Below, piece after piece: positions 16,911 through 24,626 of a stretch of DNA of 60,503 bases. Below the pieces are notes generated by a model, which saw only the letters and a program-made list of their open reading frames with translations, searched no databases and was not told where the DNA came from. Origin of the DNA: a virus; IMG/VR virus record IMGVR_UViG_3300021478_000004, positions 1 to 60,503 of that record, one strand, 5' to 3'. The position numbers and the translations under genes were made by a program. The stretch's first letter is position 1, and the number at the start of each line of letters is the position of its first letter.

Positions 16911-17447
16911 ATGAACATTTACATCATCGGCATGGATTCCGGCGCTCCATACAAGGTCGGTGTTGCTAAAGATTCATATAGGCGGTTGATAGCCATGCAA
17001 ACTGCTCACCCCGATAAATTGCGACTTTACGCGACTGCGGAGGCTGAAACTTTCAATGAAGCCGTAGCGTTAGAACGACGCGTTCACAAACTTCTATCAG
17101 AACATTCGAGACGGGGAGAATGGTTCGACGCTACCTTTGAAGTGATTTGCTCGGCGTTTGAAAACTGCGGTTTGAGACCAAAAACCTTCCAAAAAGGGGA
17201 TATGGACCACGAGTTGGCCATTCTTCCCCCAGGAATGACACCTGATGAGTTTCAGGCATGGATTGATCACATGCGAGTCACGCGGGGTTGGCTTCAGCAC
17301 GATTGCGCATGCGCTCTTGGGGTCCAGCCTAGGCAGATAAGTCGTTGGAAACAAGATGGAACATGGGCTTACGTCAACTTGGCATGCGCTGCCATCGCGG
17401 CAGATATCGACGTATGGACGAGAAACTTTCCAAAAGAAAGCACTTGA
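16911..17447 (+). CDS. T5orf172/MUG113-type GIY-YIG nuclease domain fused to helix-turn-helix
   Basis: 178 residues from the ATG at 16911. Residues 1-75 match the compact T5orf172/MUG113 branch of the GIY-YIG fold: IYIIG at 3-7, YKVGVA (14-19) for the second half of the signature, Arg in YRRL, the catalytic-type Glu in ALERRVHK (E55) and the family ending RRGEWFD (68-73). Residues 115-165 form a Cro-like HTH (WLQHDCACALGVQPRQISRW). Nuclease-like and DNA-binding parts together suggest a site-specific nuclease or a regulator that reuses the fold. It is AT-richer than its neighbours and has its own promoter opposite the late operon. Confidence 0.72.
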   Translation: MNIYIIGMDSGAPYKVGVAKDSYRRLIAMQTAHPDKLRLYATAEAETFNEAVALERRVHKLLSEHSRRGEWFDATFEVICSAFENCGLRPKTFQKGDMDHELAILPPGMTPDEFQAWIDHMRVTRGWLQHDCACALGVQPRQISRWKQDGTWAYVNLACAAIAADIDVWTRNFPKEST

Positions 17448-17491
17448 CTTCCTATCGCCAATTGGCTATTCCATCGAAACGGAGCAAGCAA

Positions 17492-17737
17492 ATGAAATTC
17501 CCGATCACAGACACGCGGACCTCGCATCCCTCGCTACTCGGATCGGACACCGATCGCGCCATCGCAATTATCGACGGGACTCTGAAGGGAGTTACCTACG
17601 ACGATCCATGTTCGGATATTGTCATCGCCATCATGACGCGGGCTCGATCTTTTGGATTTCCTGATCCAGCAAATACCGCTCGCGAGAAGGGCATCTCTCT
17701 GAAAGATTTCCTTCGTAGCGAGGCAATCATCGCTTGA
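17492..17737 (+). CDS. Small protein, unknown
   Basis: 81 residues from the ATG at 17492 (GGAG 10 bases upstream). It contains TDRAIAIIDGTLKGVTYDDP and a helical C-terminus ending ISLKDFLRSEAIIA. Second gene after the GIY-YIG-HTH gene and probably co-transcribed with it. No family recognised. Confidence 0.6.
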   Translation: MKFPITDTRTSHPSLLGSDTDRAIAIIDGTLKGVTYDDPCSDIVIAIMTRARSFGFPDPANTAREKGISLKDFLRSEAIIA

Positions 17738-17761
17738 CGGGAATGTGACGGTCCCGAAAGC

Positions 17762-17791
17762 AAAAACCCGGCAACCATTCCTGGCTCCGGG
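17762..17791 (-). terminator. Intrinsic terminator of the leftward early operon
   Basis: Read on the minus strand this is CCCGGAGCCA, a GGAA tetraloop, TGGTT-G-CCGGG and then TTTTTGC. The ten-pair stem has a single bulge and one G-U pair, and the loop is of the stable GNRA class. It lies 53-82 bases after the stop of the last early gene. Confidence 0.8.
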
Positions 17792-17843
17792 CGCAATTAT
17801 AGCAACACTTCAAAAGTGCATTTAGCGGATAGGTTTTGGGATG

Positions 17844-18467
17844 TCAAGCCGGCTTCCCCTCGTTTATTCCGAGATTCAGCAGCCCGAAATGACGCGCGAG
17901 GGCATACAACCCGGATTTCAGCATCCTTGTTTCCGAAGCTGGCGGATCGAGGTCGTCGTAGGTCAGCCGCAGCATGGCATCGATGCGCTGGCGATTGTGT
18001 AGCGCTTTGTCGGCACTGGTGCGGGCCATGGAGGCCAATTCTCTTCTCGCGGCTACCTCAGCACCAGAAAGTTCAGAATTGCCGCCAGGACCCCACGGCT
18101 GGCCCGGCACGGGCAATCCTAGCGAGAGGCGATCCTCTCGGACGGTCTCAGCGTACTCCATCCCGGCCTGATGCAGCGCGCCTCGCAGGCAATGGTCATC
18201 CACAAAACGACCTAGTGCATATCCTCTGATCGAGCTTCGGCGGCCGTCCCGATGCTTCTGGGCGAGCACGACCGACATAGTTTCGCGCTCTTCGGCGTCG
18301 CCGCGAATTCGCTCGGCCGCGATTTGGCGCTCCGATTTGGCGGCGCGCATCGCCACGACGGTCGTGATCGGAAAACGCAGCGCTTGCGGCTGGCGATGGA
18401 CGATGGCTGACCGCTTGCCGGGTTTGCAGACCGTGATCGTGGCGGCGTCGAGGGTGGCGTGCATCAT
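17844..18467 (-). CDS. Unknown protein, last gene of the early operon
   Basis: 207 residues from the ATG at 18467, next to the upstream stop; longer frames run through the previous gene. The middle is charged and helical (AAKSERQIAAERIRGDAEER). The C-terminal part (EVAARRELASMARTSADKAL, then RLTYDDLDPPASETRMLKSG) is distinctive but not assigned. Last genes of such operons are often antiterminators or late activators; I see no direct evidence of that here. Confidence 0.65.
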   Translation of the reverse strand: MMHATLDAATITVCKPGKRSAIVHRQPQALRFPITTVVAMRAAKSERQIAAERIRGDAEERETMSVVLAQKHRDGRRSSIRGYALGRFVDDHCLRGALHQAGMEYAETVREDRLSLGLPVPGQPWGPGGNSELSGAEVAARRELASMARTSADKALHNRQRIDAMLRLTYDDLDPPASETRMLKSGLYALARHFGLLNLGINEGKPA

Positions 18468-18793
18468 GCTGGCTGCCTCGCAAGGGAAGCGTCGATGCGA
18501 TCGGCGATTTCGGTCGGAGTGGTCGTGCCATACTTCGGGTCGATATAGCCGCGATGGAAAATGTCCACGACGGTACTGTAGGATATATCGAAGGCTGCCA
18601 TCATGGCCGTTCCGTATGGTTTGTCGGCCATTCCCAGCTTGCAGGCCAATCCCATCGCGCATTTGTTCGGAATGTGAAAATCCCACTCCCCGAAGTCGTC
18701 AGGCCACGTCTCGGGGTGACGAAGCGCATGGCTGAGGCGGCGCAAGGGCTCATCGGCCTCGGCCACGAATGACTTGACGGGTTCCATTTTCAT
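18464..18793 (-). CDS. Unknown protein
   Basis: 109 residues from the ATG at 18793 (AGGGA upstream). The end contains KCAMGLACKLGMAD, AAFDISYSTVVDIFHRGYID and TTPTEIADRIDASL. The last part reads like an intact small helical domain, but no family is known to me. Its stop overlaps the next start. Confidence 0.65.
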   Translation of the reverse strand: MKMEPVKSFVAEADEPLRRLSHALRHPETWPDDFGEWDFHIPNKCAMGLACKLGMADKPYGTAMMAAFDISYSTVVDIFHRGYIDPKYGTTTPTEIADRIDASLARQPA

Positions 18794-19011
18794 CGCAAAA
18801 TCCCTGCGTATCGTTTGATCACCGGCCTGTTTTCCTGCCGGTCGAAAATCTCGGTGCTGACGCATCCGGGCGCGAGACGGATTGCGGCAGCGACTTTATC
18901 AGCGCCGTCGAGGTCGTCGGTCCACCCGATCACAGATGTTCCGCCGCTCGGATATTCCGTCGCGCGGACCTCGTACCGCTGGCTTCGCGGCTTGCCGCCG
19001 GAGTGCGTCAT
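18790..19011 (-). CDS. Small protein, unknown
   Basis: 73 residues, ATG at 19011, coupled by overlaps on both sides. Pattern RYEVRATEYPSGGTSVIGWT followed by DLDGADKVAAAIR suggests a short beta-alpha fold. No function recognised. Confidence 0.65.
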   Translation of the reverse strand: MTHSGGKPRSQRYEVRATEYPSGGTSVIGWTDDLDGADKVAAAIRLAPGCVSTEIFDRQENRPVIKRYAGILR

Positions 19012-19253
19012 TTCTTGAACGCCTGATTGGGGGGATCATCAAATACGCGAACCGACACATTCGTCCCTGGAATTGCGGACAGGTCCGGCTCCGGCGGCGA
19101 GAACCGCCCCAAGGTGAAATCCTCGAACCGACGTTCCAGCGCGCTGAGCTTGCCTTGCGTGTCGATCAGGTCGCCCCGCAGGGCGCTGACGGTGTCCTCT
19201 AGCGTGGCGATACGATTTGAGGTGCGGAGGGATTCGCCCATGGTGGATGTCAT
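19008..19253 (-). CDS. Small coiled-coil protein
   Basis: 81 residues. The ATG at 19253 overlaps the primase-helicase stop (ATGA). Residues 10-42 form a coiled coil (IATLEDTVSALRGDLIDTQG, LSALERRFED) and the end is Pro/Asp-rich. It could be a partner or oligomerisation factor for the helicase; this is inference from coupling only. Confidence 0.65.
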   Translation of the reverse strand: MTSTMGESLRTSNRIATLEDTVSALRGDLIDTQGKLSALERRFEDFTLGRFSPPEPDLSAIPGTNVSVRVFDDPPNQAFKK

Positions 19254-20803
19254 TTTGCCATTCCCGTCGTTGCGGCTTTCTTCGCCTTCCAAATCGGCAT
19301 TAGCCCGTTAAGGGACAGATATCCCTCTGTCTCCGCGTCGTAGCGCAGCGTGACTTCGGCTTTCTTGCCGGACCATCCGAAGCGAACCTTCTTGACCGCG
19401 ATCACAGTTTCGCCCGCATCCGCGTCAGGAACGAACACGACTATTCCATGATCCGGCTTGTTGAACCATGCGGCCGACCCGGCGATGTCGTAAAGCCCTG
19501 GCATTCGCGTTGCGCCATCCTTGCCTACTTCCTTGGTAGGGTGGGCGATCACGATTGCGATCACCTGATAGCGCGTAGCGAAGCGGCGGATCATGCGGAG
19601 CGCACGGTTATGATATTCGGTCTCGGTCTCGCCTCGGGGCTTGGCGTGTTCGACCTCGTTCCACGGATCGATAACCAGGACGCGAATCCCGTCGCGGATC
19701 ACGGCGTCGGAGGCGCGTTCCAATAACCATTCGAGCGTCAATTCCTCCTCGCCATCGCCGGTAGGGTCGTCGTCGATGAATAGAAAATAATCGTTTATCC
19801 AGCGGTCGGCTGCCGCCTTCATGTCGGGGCGCCAGTGCTCCGAAGCTAACTTAGTCGCTGCGAGCCTGAGTTTGTGGCGAAGCGCCGGCACGGTCTGGAT
19901 TTCGAAGGAGGCCATTGCCGTGATCCAGCCGTAGGCACCCGCGAGATTGACGCACAGGTTGATGATGAACGAACTCTTCCCGTGTCCGGGGATTCCCGTC
20001 ACGACCATCATTTCTCCGAGCCACAACTTCAGGCATTCATCGAGGTCGGCGAAGCCCGTGGAGAACGTTTCAGGGTCCGCCACATCGGGATAGTCGCTAA
20101 GCCGATAAAGGCCTCGCACGGGGTACGGACGGGCCGCGTTGAGGCATCCCGCCACAGCTTCGGCGCCATGCTTGACGCGGACGTCGCTGAGGTCTTTGCA
20201 GTCGTCGGGATAGACGATCGAGAGGCACTTCGACGGCGCGAGACGACGCAGCAGTTCGGCCTCTAGCCGCTTGCCGGGATCGTCGTTGTCGACCGCCAGA
20301 ATGAACCGCTTTATCCGCTTCAGCCGATCTCTATTGACCCAAACGTATTCGAACTTTCCTCCGCTCTCAGCGCTGCGGTCGATCGGATCGAGCTCGTCCG
20401 GAGCTTTGCCTTTTGGAACCGCTGGAGCCCCGTCGGGAACAGAAACCGTGAACGGGAACCCGCAATCGATCGCGGTCAAGGCGTCCAGTTCGCCCTCGGT
20501 GATGATCAGCGGGGAGATGCCATGTTCCAGGCTCGGATCGTCGAGGATGTCGGCATTCCAGAACGTTTTTTTCCCGCCCTTGCGCTGCCAGAACTTCTTG
20601 CCGGGCGCGCGGTATTTCTCGGCCACGACGCGACCGTGATCAAAATACGGAAAAGCGACGACGTTACCGGCGGGGTCGGGCTCGACCTCCCCGTCAGCGA
20701 TGGCTAGGGAAGTATAAATCCCGAAACGAACCGCTGTTTCCTCGCTTATACCCCGTTGGTCGAACGCTTTTTGCCCGATCGGACCAAGTATCTGCGCGTT
20801 CAT
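19250..20803 (-). CDS. Primase-helicase (TOPRIM plus DnaB/RecA-like ATPase)
   Basis: 517 residues from the ATG at 20803, which has GGGAGGT 7 bases upstream. TOPRIM: ITEGELDA (101-108) with catalytic E103 and AVDNDDPG (170-177). RecA-like helicase: Walker A GIPGHGKSS (270-278), Walker B VLVIDPWNE (375-383), sensor IVIAHPTK (417-424). The layout is that of T7 gp4-type replicative proteins, which unwind DNA and lay down primers. The N-terminal zinc-binding module is missing from this chain and is coded by the overlapping gene just upstream. Confidence 0.88.
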   Translation of the reverse strand: MNAQILGPIGQKAFDQRGISEETAVRFGIYTSLAIADGEVEPDPAGNVVAFPYFDHGRVVAEKYRAPGKKFWQRKGGKKTFWNADILDDPSLEHGISPLIITEGELDALTAIDCGFPFTVSVPDGAPAVPKGKAPDELDPIDRSAESGGKFEYVWVNRDRLKRIKRFILAVDNDDPGKRLEAELLRRLAPSKCLSIVYPDDCKDLSDVRVKHGAEAVAGCLNAARPYPVRGLYRLSDYPDVADPETFSTGFADLDECLKLWLGEMMVVTGIPGHGKSSFIINLCVNLAGAYGWITAMASFEIQTVPALRHKLRLAATKLASEHWRPDMKAAADRWINDYFLFIDDDPTGDGEEELTLEWLLERASDAVIRDGIRVLVIDPWNEVEHAKPRGETETEYHNRALRMIRRFATRYQVIAIVIAHPTKEVGKDGATRMPGLYDIAGSAAWFNKPDHGIVVFVPDADAGETVIAVKKVRFGWSGKKAEVTLRYDAETEGYLSLNGLMPIWKAKKAATTGMAK

Positions 20804-20993
20804 AGTCGCGACCTCCCTTCCATTCGCAGTGGTGACAAAAGAACGCAAACCCCGCCCCTGTGGATTTTACTGACAAACATGGCTGACTTTTCTTTTTCCT
20901 GGCGTCGCTGCATTGAGGACATCGAAAGTATTTCGTCCCCTGGAATGACCTCGGGTAGCAGTTTACGCTGGCAAGTTCTTGCTCGAAGTCCAT
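20694..20993 (-). CDS. Separate zinc-finger primase module, overlapping the primase gene
   Basis: 99 residues. The ATG at 20993 has GGAGG 6 bases upstream. YFRCPQCSD and FFCHHCEWKGG form the four-Cys zinc ribbon of CHC2/T7 gp4-type primases, which reads the template. The ribbon ends almost exactly where the TOPRIM protein begins in the next frame, and the two frames overlap by 110 bases. The 39 residues after the ribbon look like non-coding read-through. Either a short zinc protein works with the TOPRIM chain, or a +1 shift near 20803-20820 makes a fused primase. Confidence 0.75.
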   Translation of the reverse strand: MDFEQELASVNCYPRSFQGTKYFRCPQCSDARKKKSQPCLSVKSTGAGFAFFCHHCEWKGGRDYERADTWSDRAKSVRPTGYKRGNSGSFRDLYFPSHR

Positions 20994-21005
20994 TGAGCGC
21001 CTCCA

Positions 21006-21785
21006 TCAATCCCGGCTCCACAGCGTTCCTGGCGGAAATGGGGACCTCGGATCATGTTCCACGACCTTGGCAGGTTGGTCTTCCCATCGGCGTCCGTTCA
21101 GGAACGTGGCCGGGTGCATCCACGCCCGATCGGCGGGTTTCGCGGCGATGTAGCGCTCTACGCCCCTCATTATCTCGGTAAATTCCAAGTGGACCTTTGC
21201 AAACGCCTTGCTCGCCGCGGCTTTGGCCTCCTTGTTCGGCCACTTATCCCAGAATTCCTCGAAGTCATGGTCGAGTGCTGAGCCGTTGGCTTCTTTTTTT
21301 TCTTTTGATTCTTTTTTTTCTTCTTGTGACGAAGGCGGTAGAGACGAAGGCGGCCCGCGTGGGGCTATATTTTGGCTAGCCGGTTGGATAGCCGGTCGGC
21401 CCTCATTTTCGTTGATTTTATTGCGTAATTGCTCCCATTTCTTTTTTGTCGTCTTGCCACCGTTTAATGAATTCTCAACGTTTTTTCGAATTCTCTGCGA
21501 AATTTTTCCTAATTCCTTCTCGGTTCGAGGGATGGATAATGCCCCGTCGACGCAAACGAGCTTCCCGATCCTATCGAGGTTTCCAATAGCCTTTGAGAGC
21601 CTACCTTTCGGAAGGCCGGAACGAACCGATAGCTCGTGCTCACGCCCTACATAAATCACCGGGACACCTCTGTCATATTGCAACATCATGATTATCGTGT
21701 ATGCGGCTATTTCATCTCCAGTCAGTCCTATTACGCCATTGAGAAAATCCGATGGGTAGCAGTCGAATCTCGAGACGCCCGGCAT
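21006..21785 (-). CDS. DUF1376-type replication accessory protein
   Basis: 259 residues. The N-terminus FDCYPSDFLNGVIGLTGDEI, followed by AAYTIIMMLQYDRG, is the DUF1376 winged-helix signature. Next comes a disordered Lys/Glu/Ser linker (QEEKKESKEKKE). The C-terminal domain has FEEFWDKWPNKEAKAAASKA and AWMHPATFLNGRRWED, seen in phage replication initiator or helicase-loader proteins. Directly upstream of the primase pair, so a role in starting replication is likely. Confidence 0.78.
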   Translation of the reverse strand: MPGVSRFDCYPSDFLNGVIGLTGDEIAAYTIIMMLQYDRGVPVIYVGREHELSVRSGLPKGRLSKAIGNLDRIGKLVCVDGALSIPRTEKELGKISQRIRKNVENSLNGGKTTKKKWEQLRNKINENEGRPAIQPASQNIAPRGPPSSLPPSSQEEKKESKEKKEANGSALDHDFEEFWDKWPNKEAKAAASKAFAKVHLEFTEIMRGVERYIAAKPADRAWMHPATFLNGRRWEDQPAKVVEHDPRSPFPPGTLWSRD

Positions 21786-21791
21786 TGCATG

Positions 21792-22259
21792 TTAGCCTTC
21801 CTCGCGTTGCTTGGATCGAAGCGACGACCGACGCCCAGCGCCAATCTCGACGCATTCGGTATGAAACGTCATGATCATGCTGATTACGTCCTCGGCGCAC
21901 CGCGCGGCCGACGCGTTTATCTCGGCGCCCGTGAACCGCAGCAGGCGATAGCCTTGCGCCGTCAGGAACCGATCTCGTTTCTTGTCGCGCGCCGCCTGAT
22001 GCTTCGTGCGCTCGTGGAAATCGTGGCCATCGCACTCCACGACGAGGTCGCTCTCCGCGCCGAAGAACGCATAGGCGACGACGAAATCAACGCGATAGTT
22101 GCCGACTCGCTGCTGTGGACGGATCGCGATCGTGCCGGACCCGGTAGGAACCTTGCCGACGCGATAGCCGTGAGCATGGGCTTCCTCGACGATCGCTGTG
22201 AGCAGCGCGCTTTCGATCGGGCTTTCGGTGGCGCCGAGGAGCGCTTCCCAGCGCGTCAT
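21792..22259 (-). CDS. DUF559/Vsr-like PD-(D/E)XK nuclease
   Basis: 155 residues. E16 in SPIESALL, D58 in NYRVDFVV, and E75 in VVECDGHDFHERT give the E...D...E-x-D-G pattern of DUF559/very-short-patch-repair-like nucleases; FLTAQGYRLLRFTGAEI is the family's closing strand and helix. Likely acts on DNA, in repair, recombination or host-DNA attack. It precedes the replication genes and overlaps the macro-like gene by 4 bases. Confidence 0.75.
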   Translation of the reverse strand: MTRWEALLGATESPIESALLTAIVEEAHAHGYRVGKVPTGSGTIAIRPQQRVGNYRVDFVVAYAFFGAESDLVVECDGHDFHERTKHQAARDKKRDRFLTAQGYRLLRFTGAEINASAARCAEDVISMIMTFHTECVEIGAGRRSSLRSKQREEG

Positions 22260-22693
22260 ACCGCCCCCTCCGCATCCCCACTCGCCAGAACTGCCTTGAA
22301 CACGTCCGGCAGGATCACATTCCCCGTCGCATCACGAAACATCGGCGCTATCTGCGCGGGCGTGAATCCAGCGAGTCCGCATCCGACTGGGGTGACGCGA
22401 AACGTCAACTCAGGGTGCGCTGCGGCAAAAACCAGAAATGTCTGGACGCCCGTCTCGATTGTCTCAAGTTGTAGGGGACGAAGCCTCTTGTCCTTCGTCG
22501 GGATAGCGTAGGAGCGGCCCTGCATCCCCTCGCCTTGGCCATAGATCGCGCCGTGATGATAGCGAGCGTCGAGCGCCGCGCCTCTGCCGTGTCGGCCCGC
22601 ATCGTTTGAGCCGAACACGAAAATATCCGCACCCGCGCTTCCCGGCACCGGACGCGTATCGGCCGGCGATTGCTTGACGGCGACGACGGTCAT
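22256..22693 (-). CDS. Macro-domain-like protein
   Basis: 145 residues from the ATG at 22693. IFVFGSNDAGRHGRGAALDA, AIYGQGEGMQGRSYAIPTKD and FRVTPVGCGLAGFTPAQIAP give the order of loops of a compact phage and bacterial family related to macro domains, which bind ADP-ribose-type ligands. GSN-x-G-x-H-G-x-G and the late GCGLAG loop fit the ligand pocket. It may remove or sense ADP-ribose marks set by a host defence enzyme; that role is inference. Confidence 0.7.
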   Translation of the reverse strand: MTVVAVKQSPADTRPVPGSAGADIFVFGSNDAGRHGRGAALDARYHHGAIYGQGEGMQGRSYAIPTKDKRLRPLQLETIETGVQTFLVFAAAHPELTFRVTPVGCGLAGFTPAQIAPMFRDATGNVILPDVFKAVLASGDAEGAV

Positions 22694-22989
22694 GACGTCC
22701 ACCCCTTCAAGAAAGCCCTCGCCCGCCGTTCCCAGTCGGCCAAATCCTTTTCGTACTGATCCTGGACCCACAACGGAATCGTCGCCGACCGTGTCAGCAT
22801 TGGCTGATCGGGAAACATCGCGTTATGGATAGCAGCGCGACGACCTATATTTTCCTTCCACCATTCCGGCGGCGCCAATGACGCCTCGACCTGCGTATTT
22901 GTTCGTTCCTGCGCATCTAGCGCGCGGGCTCTGACGCAAAGATCGAGCCCTTCGGAAAGTAGGAGTCGGCAAGGGTCGATCTCGGTCAT
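22690..22989 (-). CDS. Unknown helical protein
   Basis: 99 residues with overlaps at both ends. Trp-rich C-terminal half (PPEWWKENIGRRAAIHN, YEKDLADWERRARAFLKGW). No domain recognised. Confidence 0.65.
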   Translation of the reverse strand: MTEIDPCRLLLSEGLDLCVRARALDAQERTNTQVEASLAPPEWWKENIGRRAAIHNAMFPDQPMLTRSATIPLWVQDQYEKDLADWERRARAFLKGWTS

Positions 22990-23258
22990 GTCGATTTTTG
23001 CTCCCTACTAGAGCGAAAAAATCGACTCGGCGCGCGAACGCCCACGCCTAACCCGGGACCTCGCGCCGCTAGCCCATTCTCGCCTAGCCACCGCGCATGC
23101 GCAGCAACCCGCCGAGCCTTCCACGCCCGGAAATAGTCCCCCGTACACTCGCGGCAGAGATACCGAAGGCCGTCGCGAGTCTGGGTGGACGAGGAAAACG
23201 CCTCTAGCGGGCGAGGCTTGTGGCAGGCCGCGCATGTCTTGGTCGGAAGGGGCTTCAT
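22986..23258 (-). CDS. Zinc-ribbon protein, endonuclease VII-like N-terminal motif
   Basis: 90 residues. KTCAACHKPRPLEAFSSSTQ followed by GLRYLCRECTGDYFRAW is the four-Cys ribbon found at the front of recombination endonuclease VII and many phage HNH-like proteins. The catalytic part is absent; the C-terminus is a basic, Gly/Arg-rich tail. Either a minimal DNA-binding protein or a remnant of a nuclease. Confidence 0.7.
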   Translation of the reverse strand: MKPLPTKTCAACHKPRPLEAFSSSTQTRDGLRYLCRECTGDYFRAWKARRVAAHARWLGENGLAARGPGLGVGVRAPSRFFRSSREQKST

Positions 23259-23479
23259 GCGCTCGCCCCCTCAAACAAATCCGGCTCCCTTGCCCGCTCC
23301 CGTTCGGCCATAACCGCAACCGCCTTCGCCAACCTCCGCGCGTCTAGTTCGATCCCACTCCACTCGCCTCGGTCGCGGATATGCTCGGCCAGAGTCTGCG
23401 CCTCGGCGACCGCCCGCACTTCCGCCGCGAGTTCGTCGGCCAGGCGCGCGAGCGCGGCGGTGCGGGTCATAGCGCTCAT
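23255..23479 (-). CDS. Small helical protein, unknown
   Basis: 74 residues, Ala/Arg/Glu-rich single helix pattern (LARLADELAAEVRAVAEAQT). Overlaps of 4 bases on both sides place it firmly in the operon. Confidence 0.62.
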   Translation of the reverse strand: MSAMTRTAALARLADELAAEVRAVAEAQTLAEHIRDRGEWSGIELDARRLAKAVAVMAERERAREPDLFEGASA

Positions 23480-23718
23480 ATTTCCGACAGGCGCTTCATA
23501 TCTGCGGTTATCAGCGCTAGTTGTTTGGCGATGCGCAGAAGTTTCCTGCCTACCGAAATGGGGGAAGCGCTGATCCTTACTGTCTCGCCATCAAAGAAAC
23601 ACTTGATTTCATTACTGTGAACTTCTACGCGGCACACCTTGCGGCGGTGCGTATCTTCGCCTGCGAGAATAAATCCTGTGCAAGCGGTTTCGGCCTTGGA
23701 AGGAACAATCAGTTTCAT
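23476..23718 (-). CDS. Small protein, unknown
   Basis: 80 residues with GGAGAG before the ATG. A beta-rich first part (FILAGEDTHRRKVCRVEVHS, IKCFFDGETVRIS) and a C-terminal helix. No family recognised. It follows a 54-base gap, so it may have its own ribosome entry. Confidence 0.62.
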   Translation of the reverse strand: MKLIVPSKAETACTGFILAGEDTHRRKVCRVEVHSNEIKCFFDGETVRISASPISVGRKLLRIAKQLALITADMKRLSEI

Positions 23719-23772
23719 TTTATCTCTCCGTTTAGCCCATGCGATGGATCGCGGCGATGCGGGGTAGGGCGG

Positions 23773-23940
23773 TCATCGCAACGGCTCCACGGGCTCGCTG
23801 CAGGTACAGAGCCATTCTAGGATGACGGCGTAGTCGTCGTGATGAGATCGGAATGTGCCAGCGAAATACCAGCCGCAGGCGATGAACGCGTCGATGCGTC
23901 TGATCTGGACGTAGCGGAAGATGCGGATGCGCGGTGTCAT
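23773..23940 (-). CDS. 55-residue protein coupled to the methyltransferase
   Basis: The ATG at 23940 overlaps the methyltransferase stop (ATGA) and the frame ends in TGA at 23773. It begins MTPRIRIFRYVQIRRIDAFI and contains CGWYFAGTFRSHHDDYAVIL and a C-x-C pair near the end. The coupling and the lack of any competing gene here support it. Function unknown. Confidence 0.6.
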   Translation of the reverse strand: MTPRIRIFRYVQIRRIDAFIACGWYFAGTFRSHHDDYAVILEWLCTCSEPVEPLR

Positions 23941-24626
23941 AACGACATCTCCATCTGCTCGATCTTGCGGGGCTCTTCGAACGGGAGGCGCGGGCGGCGG
24001 AGGGCTTCGGAGAGGCGGCGGCAGGCGATGTCGAAGTATTTTGGCTCTATCTCTATGCCGATGAATGAGCGATCAAGATTAATGCACGAAACTCCAGTCG
24101 TGCCTGAACCCATCAGTGGATCAAGGACGATCTCGCCATAGAAAGACACGCGGTTAACGATCCAATCCATGATTCCCTGCGGCTTGGAACAAGGATGCCC
24201 GTTCGTCTCACGCAGAAATCTTCTAATGATAGAATCGCTTCGACGCCCAAGACCCCTCTGGAGGAAGGGGTCCTTTCCCCAAACAAGAATTGGTTGCCAA
24301 GAGGGAAAGCCCCACACGCATCCACCCTCCCCACTTGGGTCTGTCCAGTTAAGCACCCAATCATCGGCAGGGTACTTCCACATATTTGGAACTCCGCAGG
24401 TCAGTGCTATTCTTGAAGACGCAGCTAGCAGCGGCGGCATGATGTCGGCAATCAAACTAGCAAGGTTGTCTTTAGTGTCATCAAATTCGCCGTACTCTGT
24501 CCCGTTTCCATACGGCGGGTCAGTCACGACAGCATCAACGCGCCCGATTATCGGCAGAACGTCCCGGCAATCTCCGCAATACAGCGTCACGCCGTCCGCC
24601 AATTGTTCCTTGCGAGGCGTGGTCAT
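23937..24626 (-). CDS. DNA N6-adenine/N4-cytosine methyltransferase (beta-type order)
   Basis: 229 residues from the ATG at 24626 (AAGG upstream). DAVVTDPPYGNG holds motif IV (DPPY, 36-39) in the N-terminal half, and VLDPLMGSGTTGVSCINLDR with SFIGIEIEPKYF supplies the AdoMet motifs at the C-terminus. That is the order of N6_N4_Mtase (DAM-type beta class) enzymes. It would methylate phage DNA to evade host restriction or to mark promoters. Next to a second, MT-A70-type methyltransferase. Confidence 0.85.
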   Translation of the reverse strand: MTTPRKEQLADGVTLYCGDCRDVLPIIGRVDAVVTDPPYGNGTEYGEFDDTKDNLASLIADIMPPLLAASSRIALTCGVPNMWKYPADDWVLNWTDPSGEGGCVWGFPSWQPILVWGKDPFLQRGLGRRSDSIIRRFLRETNGHPCSKPQGIMDWIVNRVSFYGEIVLDPLMGSGTTGVSCINLDRSFIGIEIEPKYFDIACRRLSEALRRPRLPFEEPRKIEQMEMSL

